A model generated the notes under the pieces. That model did no database searches. It saw only the letters and a program-made list of their open reading frames with translations, and had not been told where the DNA came from. The position numbers and the translations under genes were made by a program. From an uncultured Erysipelotrichaceae bacterium (GTDB lineage Bacteria > Bacillota_I > Bacilli_A > Erysipelotrichales > Erysipelotrichaceae), in NCBI GenBank assembly GCA_902796525.1, contig CADBPB010000167.1:1-8960 (forward strand): DNA of 8,960 nt, read 5' to 3'. Below, piece after piece: positions 1 to 5,466 of this stretch; positions within the stretch are counted from its first letter, which is position 1, and the number at the start of each line of letters is the position of its first letter.

Positions 1-1110
1 GCTCAGGAGCCGGCCATGTGGCTGAAGACCAGAGAGATCGTCAAAGAAAATAAAGAACGTCTGAATGCGATACTGGAAGAACTGCTGGCTGATAACGATT
101 ATGAGATCGTCCTTACCGGCGCAGGGACCAGCGAGTTTGTCGGCAACAGCATCGTCAACTATCTGAATACCCTGCTGGATTTCAGGGTCCGTTCGATCGG
201 CACGACCGATATCGTAGCCAGCCCAGGTTCCTATCTGCATCCTTCAAGAAGGACGCTGATGGTCTCCTTTGCCCGCAGCGGCAATTCGCCGGAATCGGTC
301 GCGGCTGTCGAGTGTGCCAATCAGGTCTGCGGCAATATCCGCCACATATTCGTTACCTGCAACAAAGATGGTGCCTTAAACAGGCTGGCCGATAAGCTGG
401 AGAACGCCTTCAGCCTGAACATGCCGGATGAGACCAATGACCAGAGCTTTGCCATGACCTCTTCCTATTCCTGCATGTATCTGGCGACCCTGCTGATGTT
501 CATGCAGTACAAGGAGATCGCCTTCGATTCCATAGTGGAAGAACTGGCTGGGAACGGACAGAAGCTGCTGGATGAGAAAGCGGAATATCTCAGGCAGATC
601 GTCGAGACATTCAAGTATCGGCGCATCGTCTATCTTGGGGCGAACGACCTGAAAGGCGTCTCCCAGGAATCGGCGCTGAAGACCTGCGTACTGACAGCCG
701 GCAACATCATGACGACTTTTGATACGACGATGGGGTTCCGTCACGGACCGAAATCGGTTGTCAAGGATGATTCTCTGGTCACAGTCTATCTGTCGGATGA
801 TGAATACGGCAGACAGTATGACAGGGACATCGTCAAAGAGATCCGTGCCGACGGCATCTCGAAAACGCTTGTCGTGACAGGCCATGACGATGAAGAGATG
901 CGCTCTGCGGCAGATTATTACATTTCTTTGAACAACGAGGGAAGATATGCGAACACTTTCCTGGGGCTGGAATTCGTGCTGGTCGGACAGTTGCTAGGCA
1001 TGTTCAAGGCGATCGAAGAAGGCAACACGCCGGACAACCCGTGCACGACCGGACAGGTCAGCAGGGTGGTCCATGGGGTGAAGATCTATCCGATGACCCG
1101 GGAAAACTGA
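1..1110 (+). CDS. agaS: AgaS-type SIS-domain amino-sugar-phosphate deaminase/isomerase, 5' end missing
   Basis: Cytoplasmic sugar-phosphate isomerase-fold enzyme. AgaS relatives convert galactosamine-6-P or a related hexosamine-6-P to a keto-sugar phosphate plus ammonia. In visible-fragment numbering (codon 1 at base 1) there are two SIS domains. The first has GAGTSEF near 40-46 and SFARSGNSPES near 89-99, the serine-rich phosphate-binding loop. The second has FRHGPKS near 246-252. The C-terminus carries the family-typical GNTPD...GQVSRVVHGV stretch. The reading frame is open to base 1, and the residues before the first ATG (AQEPA then MWLKTRE) align with the QPRAW region of E. coli AgaS. The ATG at 16 is therefore internal, and roughly 20-25 residues are missing. 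The gene ends just before a terminator, so it closes an upstream operon. The exact substrate (GalN-6-P or GlcN-6-P) cannot be read from the sequence. Confidence 0.85.
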   Translation, partial: AQEPAMWLKTREIVKENKERLNAILEELLADNDYEIVLTGAGTSEFVGNSIVNYLNTLLDFRVRSIGTTDIVASPGSYLHPSRRTLMVSFARSGNSPESVAAVECANQVCGNIRHIFVTCNKDGALNRLADKLENAFSLNMPDETNDQSFAMTSSYSCMYLATLLMFMQYKEIAFDSIVEELAGNGQKLLDEKAEYLRQIVETFKYRRIVYLGANDLKGVSQESALKTCVLTAGNIMTTFDTTMGFRHGPKSVVKDDSLVTVYLSDDEYGRQYDRDIVKEIRADGISKTLVVTGHDDEEMRSAADYYISLNNEGRYANTFLGLEFVLVGQLLGMFKAIEEGNTPDNPCTTGQVSRVVHGVKIYPMTREN

Positions 1111-1120
1111 TTCGAGTATA

Positions 1121-1150
1121 AAGGCTATCGCTATGTCGATGGCCTTTTTT
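1121..1150 (+). terminator. Intrinsic terminator after the agaS-like gene
   Basis: A 10-bp stem (1121-1130 with 1137-1146, one G-U pair) encloses a 6-nt loop and runs into a T tract ending at 1150. It starts 10 bp after the stop codon, so it separates the upstream operon from the regulator and transporter genes. Confidence 0.9.
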
Positions 1151-1204
1151 GTCAGTTGTTTTGCGGTGATGATTCAAAAAAAAGAAAATATCGATCCTGT
1201 CCGG

Positions 1205-1232
1205 TTGAACTTTTGTATATTTATGTTATTAT
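1205..1232 (+). promoter_or_regulatory. Candidate sigma-A promoter for the GntR regulator
   Basis: TTGAAC (1205-1210) and TATTAT (1227-1232) are separated by 16 bp in an AT-rich stretch. Initiation would fall near 1239, leaving a leader of only about 10 nt before the ATG at 1249. A second possible -10, the extended form TGTTATAAC (1235-1243), would place initiation at or next to the ATG itself. I cannot tell which is used from sequence alone. Confidence 0.5.
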
Positions 1233-1245
1233 GTTGTTATAACAA
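1221..1245 (+). promoter_or_regulatory. Tandem 8-bp repeat plus 12-bp palindrome, candidate operator
   Basis: Two near-identical 8-mers, TTATGTTA (1221-1228) and TTATGTTG (1229-1236), lead into the perfect palindrome TTGTTATAACAA (1234-1245), which ends 3 bp before the regulator's start codon. The core GTTATAAC has the outer GT...AC of HutC-subfamily operators, but its centre is AT rather than the usual TA. The position over the -10 region suits autorepression by the adjacent GntR protein. A 12-bp palindrome alone is not statistically rare in 9 kb; the location is the argument. Confidence 0.4.
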
Positions 1246-1248
1246 GTT

Positions 1249-1968
1249 ATGATCAATCGAAATTCCGCTCTTACGGCTTATGAACAGGTGAAAGAAGATA
1301 TAAAATTTAAGATCGCCCATGATGTTTATAAAGTCGGAGACAAACTTCCTACGAATATTCAGCTTTGCGATATTTATGATGTTTCCCGGATCACAATCAA
1401 CCGGGCTTTGTCCGATCTGGAGTCGGAAGGATATATTCAACGGTTCCAAGGCAAAGGCTGTTTTGTCAGATTGAAAGAGATCAATCAAAGCATATCGCAT
1501 TTTTACAGTTTCACAGAGGAACTGAAAAAGATGGGCTATGTGCCAAATGCCAAGATCATATCTTATTCCCTGATCCCTGCCGATGAGGAACAGGCAAGAC
1601 AGTTGGACATCGCTGCGGGCGAGGAACTGGTTTACATCAAACGTCTTCGTTATGCGGATGATGTGGCGGTTGCCTTGGATCGTTCTTATCTGCCGTTGAA
1701 GTATATTCCGAATTTCGATATTTCCATCCTGACAGGCATTTCTTTATACGATGTGATTGAAAAACACTATGGCTTCCGACCGAATCATTCGGAAGAAACC
1801 ATTGAAGCCATCAACATCAGCGAAGACGATGCCAAGCTGATGGGAATCAAGACGGGAACGCCGGTCTTACTGGTGAAACGCGTTTCTTTCTATAACGATA
1901 AGAAAGTTGAATTCAACTATCGGATCGTCAATTCGAAACTGTTCAAGTATAAGATGTCGCTTGAATAG
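1249..1968 (+). CDS. GntR-family (HutC/NagR subfamily) transcriptional regulator
   Basis: A 239-residue DNA-binding regulator. Residues about 8-74 form the winged helix-turn-helix (KVGDKLPTNIQLCDIYDVSR, then TINRALSDLESEGYI and the wing RFQGKGCFV). Residues about 90-235 form a UTRA effector domain, with the DRSYLPLKYIP and VKRVSFYNDKKVEFNYRIV segments typical of NagR/YvoA-like proteins, whose known effectors are phosphorylated amino sugars. Length is normal for the subfamily. The ATG at 1249 is chosen because it puts the HTH at the usual distance from the N-terminus. There is no Shine-Dalgarno sequence before it, which is unusual beside its well-equipped neighbours. Its position directly before the transporter operon suggests it controls that operon, probably sensing a sugar phosphate made by the kinase or epimerase. 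The effector is inferred, not shown. Confidence 0.88.
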   Translation: MINRNSALTAYEQVKEDIKFKIAHDVYKVGDKLPTNIQLCDIYDVSRITINRALSDLESEGYIQRFQGKGCFVRLKEINQSISHFYSFTEELKKMGYVPNAKIISYSLIPADEEQARQLDIAAGEELVYIKRLRYADDVAVALDRSYLPLKYIPNFDISILTGISLYDVIEKHYGFRPNHSEETIEAINISEDDAKLMGIKTGTPVLLVKRVSFYNDKKVEFNYRIVNSKLFKYKMSLE

Positions 1969-1990
1969 AGTTGGTTCACTTTTTTATAAA
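1961..1990 (+). promoter_or_regulatory. Candidate promoter for the transporter operon inside the regulator's 3' end
   Basis: TTGAAT (1961-1966) overlaps the regulator's last codons and is 18 bp from TATAAA (1985-1990). Initiation near 1997 would give a leader of about 19 nt holding the strong ribosome binding site. This would let the binding protein be made independently of, and more strongly than, the regulator. The -35 match is only fair. Confidence 0.4.
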
Positions 1991-2004
1991 AATCTTTAAT
2001 AAAA

Positions 2005-2010
2005 AGGAGG
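2005..2010 (+). promoter_or_regulatory. Ribosome binding site that fixes the binding-protein start
   Basis: AGGAGG lies 5 nt before the ATG at 2016. The in-frame ATG at 1971 has no such site and would put a charged, lysine-rich stretch ahead of the signal peptide, so 2016 is the true start. Confidence 0.9.
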
Positions 2011-2015
2011 AAAAA

Positions 2016-2984
2016 ATGAAAAATCTATTAAAGGTATTTGCTGCTTTGATGGCTGTGCTGATGCTGGCGGCTTGCTCCGGCGGTGGCGGAAACGAAGGCG
2101 GTGGCGATGCTGCGGATGATGGCAAGCTGAAGATCGCTTACTCTGTCCAGTCTTTGGATAACGAGTACTTTGTCACGATTTCTAATGGCGTCAAGGAATA
2201 TGCCGAAAGCTTAGGCTACGAAGTCGAAATCACCAATGGCAACCAGGATGTTGCTGCTCAGGTTTCCCAGGTCGAGAACTTCATCGAAAAGGGCGTTGAC
2301 ATCATCATCGTTTCTCCTGTTTCTGATACGGGATTGGAAGATGCCGTCAAACGCGCAACCGATGCCGGTATTACGGTTATCGCTGCAAACCAGAATTTCG
2401 AAGGTTCTCAGGCATTCGTAACGATTCCTGAATATGCTTTAGGCAGAGCTTTGGGTGATGCCTGCGGTCAGTATATCGCTGAAACCTTTGGCGATGAGCC
2501 AGTCGATGTTCTGGTTCTGGACTATCCGGATATCGAAGCGATCGTTCCGCGTGGCGATGGCATGAGAGATGGCGTCCTGGCTTACGCTCCGAATGCCAAT
2601 ATCGTCCAGTCCATTTCAGCTAATACGGTTGAAAAAGGCACTAACGCTATGGAAACGGCGATTCAGGTCTATCCGAACATCCAGGTCGTTATCGGTTGTA
2701 ACGATGCTGCTGCTTTAGGCGCTTATTCTGTGATCGAAGCTCAGCACCTGGCTGACGGCAATGAAAAATTCTATGTCGGTGGCATGGATGGCACCGATCA
2801 GGCTCTTGAGCTGATCAAGAACGGTACTGCATACAAAGCAACCATCGATATCAACGCTAAGGGTACCGGCAAGGTTCTGGTAGATACTGCTCTGAAAGTC
2901 AGAGAATCAGGTCCGATTGCTGATCCGGTAGAAATCCCGTTGAATGTTGTCACGCCGGAAAACGTCGATCAGTTCTTACAATAA
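2016..2984 (+). CDS. Sugar ABC transporter substrate-binding lipoprotein (RbsB-like, CUT2 family)
   Basis: A 322-residue extracytoplasmic receptor anchored by lipid. The signal peptide (1-19) ends in the lipobox LAAC with Cys20 as the lipidated residue, followed by a Gly/Asp-rich flexible linker (21-36). Residues 37-320 form a type-I periplasmic-binding fold: KIAYSVQSLDNEYF at strand 1, QVSQVENFIEKGVDIIIVSPV near 82-102, GCNDAAALGAYSVIEA near 227-242 and GGMDGTDQALELIKNG near 255-270. Compared with E. coli RbsB from memory, an Arg (179), Asn229 and Asp258 of the ligand pocket appear kept, but the Asp-Arg pair after strand 4 is replaced by Asn-Gln-Asn (125-127). The ligand is therefore probably not ribose. 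Linkage to a NanE epimerase and ROK kinase points to an amino sugar. First structural gene of the transporter operon. Confidence 0.93.
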   Translation: MKNLLKVFAALMAVLMLAACSGGGGNEGGGDAADDGKLKIAYSVQSLDNEYFVTISNGVKEYAESLGYEVEITNGNQDVAAQVSQVENFIEKGVDIIIVSPVSDTGLEDAVKRATDAGITVIAANQNFEGSQAFVTIPEYALGRALGDACGQYIAETFGDEPVDVLVLDYPDIEAIVPRGDGMRDGVLAYAPNANIVQSISANTVEKGTNAMETAIQVYPNIQVVIGCNDAAALGAYSVIEAQHLADGNEKFYVGGMDGTDQALELIKNGTAYKATIDINAKGTGKVLVDTALKVRESGPIADPVEIPLNVVTPENVDQFLQ

Positions 2985-2990
2985 TTGATC

Positions 2991-3005
2991 TGTCGTTAAA
3001 CGACA
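2991..3005 (+). repeat. Perfect inverted repeat between the binding-protein and ATPase genes
   Basis: TGTCGTT and AACGACA flank a single central A. As RNA it folds to a 5-bp stem with a 5-nt loop. There is no T tract, so it is not a full terminator. It could protect the 3' end of the binding-protein transcript, or be a protein-binding site. It sits in the 42-bp gap ahead of the ATPase ribosome binding site (AAGGAG, 3016-3021). Confidence 0.5.
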
Positions 3006-3026
3006 AAACCTAAAAAAGGAGACTCG

Positions 3027-4508
3027 ATGCAAGAAAGAGACGTGATTTTAAGCTTAAGAGATGTCAGCAAAAGCTACTATGGCGTGCCGGCGATCGAACA
3101 TATCACTTTTGATATCTATAACGGTGAGATTTTCGGAATCGTCGGAGAAAATGGCGCAGGCAAATCGACACTGATCAAGACGGTTGCAGGGGCGATACCG
3201 GCAAACGGCGGGGAGATCAGGTTTAAAGGCGAAAAGCTTGAACTGAAAAATCCTTATGAAGCGATTTCCAAGGGGATCGGGGTCGTCTATCAGGAATTCA
3301 ATCTATTTCCGAATCTGATGGTTTATGAAAATATCTTTTTCGGTGTAGAGATCAAGAAAAACGGTTTTCTTGATCGTAAGCAAATGATTGAAAAATCCCG
3401 AGAGATCCTGAAAGAACTGGGTTTCGATTTCGATGTCAGAGAAAAAGTCAGGAATCTGTCTCCTGCTTTTCAGCAGGCGACAGAAATCGCCAAATGCATC
3501 AACCATCAGGTAGAACTGATCATTATGGATGAACCAAGTGCGCCGCTGACCGAAAAGGAAGTCGATCAGATGTTCAAAGTCGTCAGGAAACTGAATGATG
3601 ATGGCATCACGATCATTTATATCTCTCATAAGCTGAATGAAATCATGGATCTGACGGATCGAGTCTCCGTTTTACGTGATGGTCACTACATCACGACATT
3701 CATTACCAAAGAGACATCGGAAAACGAGCTGATCAAGAATATGGTCGGACGAGAGATCGCTGACATCTATCCTGCAAAGGAATTATCCGATCAGGAGGTG
3801 ATCTTAAGAGTCGAAGGATTAAACAGTTCGAAAGTTCACGATGTTTCGTTTGAATTAAGAAAAGGGGAAGTGCTGGGATTCGGAGGGCTGGTCGGAGCCG
3901 GCAGGACGGAAGCGATGCGGCTGCTCTTTGGAGCAGATAAGAAAGACGGCGGCAGAATCTATCTGCATGATGAAGAGGTTTCGATCAAATCACCGACGGA
4001 TGCCATCAGCCATGGTATAGGTCTGATTCCCGAGGATCGCAAGGCGCATGGTCTGATACTCAACAAAAGCATCTTTCTGAATTGTCTGCTTCCTTCTTTG
4101 AAACGTTACAGCAATCATGGCTTTATTGACTTTAAAGATTCAAAGAAGGAAATCGGCGAGTATTATGAGATCCTGAAAATCAAAGCGACCGGCCAGGATC
4201 AGCTTTGCCTGAATCTGTCTGGAGGCAATCAGCAGAAAGTCGTACTGGAAAAATGGCTTCTAAAGAACTGCGATGTGCTGATTCTGGATGAGCCGACCAG
4301 AGGGATCGATGTCGGAACGAAACAGGAGATCTATCAGCTCATCAAAGATCTGGCAAAACAAGGGAAAGGAATCATCGTCATTTCTTCAGAAATGCCCGAG
4401 CTGATTGGTGTCTCTCATCGTATTCTGGTAATGCATGAAGGACATATCACAGGAGAGCTTCAGGGAGAAAATATAACTCAGGAAGCGATCATGACTTTGG
4501 CTTCTTAG
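3027..4508 (+). CDS. Sugar ABC transporter ATPase with two nucleotide-binding domains (RbsA/MglA-like)
   Basis: A 493-residue cytoplasmic ATPase that powers the permease encoded next; length matches the CUT2 family. NBD1 (about 5-245): Walker A GENGAGKST (40-48), Q-loop Gln89, signature region NLSPAFQQATEIAK (143-156), Walker B LIIMDEP (164-170), H-loop His201. NBD2 (about 258-493): degenerate Walker A GLVGAGRTE (287-295) as usual for this family, EDRKAHGL (336-343), a canonical LSGGNQQK signature (397-404), Walker B VLILDEP (417-423), and Glu455 where the H-loop histidine would be. As in RbsA/MglA, the second domain lacks a proper Walker A. The NBD1 signature is weaker than the relatives' usual LS.GQQQMVEIAKA. 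The start follows AAGGAG by 5 nt. Only one ATPase and one permease gene are present, as in ribose-type systems. Confidence 0.95.
   Translation: MQERDVILSLRDVSKSYYGVPAIEHITFDIYNGEIFGIVGENGAGKSTLIKTVAGAIPANGGEIRFKGEKLELKNPYEAISKGIGVVYQEFNLFPNLMVYENIFFGVEIKKNGFLDRKQMIEKSREILKELGFDFDVREKVRNLSPAFQQATEIAKCINHQVELIIMDEPSAPLTEKEVDQMFKVVRKLNDDGITIIYISHKLNEIMDLTDRVSVLRDGHYITTFITKETSENELIKNMVGREIADIYPAKELSDQEVILRVEGLNSSKVHDVSFELRKGEVLGFGGLVGAGRTEAMRLLFGADKKDGGRIYLHDEEVSIKSPTDAISHGIGLIPEDRKAHGLILNKSIFLNCLLPSLKRYSNHGFIDFKDSKKEIGEYYEILKIKATGQDQLCLNLSGGNQQKVVLEKWLLKNCDVLILDEPTRGIDVGTKQEIYQLIKDLAKQGKGIIVISSEMPELIGVSHRILVMHEGHITGELQGENITQEAIMTLAS
3350..3375 (+). repeat. 11-bp perfect hairpin inside the ATPase gene
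   Basis: GATCAAGAAAA (3350-3360) and its exact complement TTTTCTTGATC (3365-3375) enclose the tetraloop ACGG. It lies in the sequence coding for residues about 108-117 of NBD1, between the Q-loop and the signature. No T tract follows, so it is not a standard terminator. Function unknown; it could be chance or an mRNA structure. Confidence 0.6.
3793..3803 (+). other. Internal full-length Shine-Dalgarno-like sequence at the NBD1/NBD2 junction
   Basis: AGGAGGTGATC is an 11-nt exact complement of the conserved 3' end of bacterial 16S rRNA. It codes for residues 256-259 (Gln-Glu-Val-Ile), exactly where the linker after NBD1 enters the first strand of NBD2. No ATG, GTG or TTG lies at a suitable distance downstream, so an internal start is unlikely. 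It is also bounded by the short inverted repeat GATCA/TGATC (3789-3803). A role in slowing ribosomes between domains is only a hypothesis. Confidence 0.6.
4090..4151 (+). repeat. 13-bp perfect inverted repeat inside the ATPase gene
   Basis: TTCCTTCTTTGAA (4090-4102) is the exact reverse complement of TTCAAAGAAGGAA (4139-4151), with 36 nt between the arms. It falls in NBD2 coding sequence, for residues about 355-375, between the EDRK motif and the signature. The arms are purine/pyrimidine-biased, which raises the odds of chance pairing. No terminator-like T run follows. Confidence 0.55.
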
Positions 4509-4520
4509 GGAGATTGTATT

Positions 4521-5465
4521 ATGAAAAAAGTGAATCTTAAAAATCTGTTTCAGAAATATGCCATCTATTTTGTGCTGGTTTTTGAAATCATCTTCTTTGC
4601 GTTTGCTTCAGATGTTTTCTTCTCATTGAAAAACGCCCTGAATGTCCTGCGGCAGATATCGATCGTCGGTATCATGGCTGTGGGCATGACGTTTGTCATC
4701 CTGACGGGAGGTGTTGATCTGTCAGTCGGTGGTGTCACGGCTTGTGTCGGCGTCATCTGTGCCAAGCTGATGCTTGCGGGGGCTCATCCGGTCATAGCGA
4801 TTCTGGCTTCACTGTGCTTCGCTGCCGTGGTCGGTCTGGTCAACGCATTCTTCTCCCATGAATTCAAGCTGAATCCGATGATCGTAACTCTGGCAACACT
4901 GCAGATCCTCAAGGGAATTTCCTATATCGTTACCGGAGCGATTCCAGTCTATGGATTTACCGAAAAATTCAAAGTCATCGGCCAGGGTCATATCGGTCCA
5001 ATCCCGATCCCGATCATTATCATGATCGTCTTATATATCCTGGCTTATATCGTGCTGACTTATACATCGTTCGGACAGAGTATCTATGGCATCGGCGGTA
5101 ACGAAGAAGCTGTCCGGCTGACCGGAATCAATATCCGCAAACAGAAATATACCGCTTATATGCTGTGTTCCGTAATTACGGCAATTGCCGGTATCGTGCT
5201 GCTTTCCCGTGTCAATACGGCTCAGCCAAGTGCCGGTTTCGGATATGAAATGGATGTCATTACCGGTGCTGTCCTGGGTGGAATTTCGATGTCCGGTGGC
5301 GAAGGCAAGATTACCGGCGTCTTTGCGGGAGTACTGGTGATGGCAGTCTTAAGCAACGGCATGATGATGTGCAATGTGACAGAGTACTGGCAATGGGTTG
5401 CCAAGGGCGTCGTGATGCTGGCGGCAATCACTTACGATAGAATCATTAAAGGGGGAAAAGTATAA
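4521..5465 (+). CDS. Sugar ABC transporter permease (RbsC-like, CUT2 family)
   Basis: A 314-residue inner-membrane channel subunit, probably a homodimer since only one permease gene is present. Hydrophobic segments occur near residues 12-32, 47-63, 72-110 (two spans), 118-140, 163-182, 211-230, 246-258, 264-285 and 289-305. Family motifs seen: GMTFVILTGGVDLSVGG (55-71), NPMIVTLATLQILKGI (118-133), GIGGNEEAVRLTGI (190-203, the cytoplasmic coupling loop that docks on the ATPase) and GAVLGGISMSGGEGKITG (249-266). Length is typical of RbsC-like proteins. The ATG at 4521 lies 12 bp after the ATPase stop with an AGGGAG site before it. It is separated by 1 bp from the epimerase gene, so the two are co-transcribed and probably translationally coupled. 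Confidence 0.95.
   Translation: MKKVNLKNLFQKYAIYFVLVFEIIFFAFASDVFFSLKNALNVLRQISIVGIMAVGMTFVILTGGVDLSVGGVTACVGVICAKLMLAGAHPVIAILASLCFAAVVGLVNAFFSHEFKLNPMIVTLATLQILKGISYIVTGAIPVYGFTEKFKVIGQGHIGPIPIPIIIMIVLYILAYIVLTYTSFGQSIYGIGGNEEAVRLTGINIRKQKYTAYMLCSVITAIAGIVLLSRVNTAQPSAGFGYEMDVITGAVLGGISMSGGEGKITGVFAGVLVMAVLSNGMMMCNVTEYWQWVAKGVVMLAAITYDRIIKGGKV
5170..5190 (+). repeat. Two overlapping 12-bp palindromes in the permease gene
   Basis: CCGTAATTACGG (5170-5181) and CGGCAATTGCCG (5179-5190) are both perfect palindromes with an AATT centre, offset by 9 bp and sharing three bases. They code for a membrane span (residues about 217-224). Single 12-bp palindromes are expected by chance; overlapping ones of the same type are less so. 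Function unknown. Confidence 0.5.
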
Positions 5466-5466
5466 T

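Noticed and set aside
16..18. ATG at 16 as the true start of the SIS-domain gene
   Set aside because: The frame is open to base 1 and the residues before it match the conserved N-terminal region of AgaS, so the gene is cut by the window edge.
376..885. Minus-strand open frame opposite the agaS-like gene
   Set aside because: It has no recognisable motif and lies fully inside a well-supported gene; a shadow of its codon pattern.
1151..1204. Search for a catabolite-response element before the regulator
   Set aside because: No acceptable match to the cre consensus is present; the closest stretch, near 1157-1172, fails at several key positions.
1773..1795. Short hairpins in the regulator gene (CTTCCGA/TCGGAAG and CCGAAT/ATTCGG)
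   Set aside because: The stems are 6-7 bp and compete with each other; repeats of this size are expected by chance in 9 kb.
1875..1886. Perfect palindrome GAAACGCGTTTC in the regulator gene
   Set aside because: About two 12-bp palindromes are expected by chance in a window this size, and its position offers no supporting context.
1971..2015. Upstream in-frame ATG adding 15 residues to the binding protein
   Set aside because: It has no ribosome binding site, and the extension precedes a complete signal peptide; the AGGAGG before 2016 decides the start.
2991..3005. Inverted repeat as a transcription terminator after the binding-protein gene
   Set aside because: The RNA stem is only 5 bp and no T tract follows, so complete termination is unlikely; kept only as a weak structural feature.
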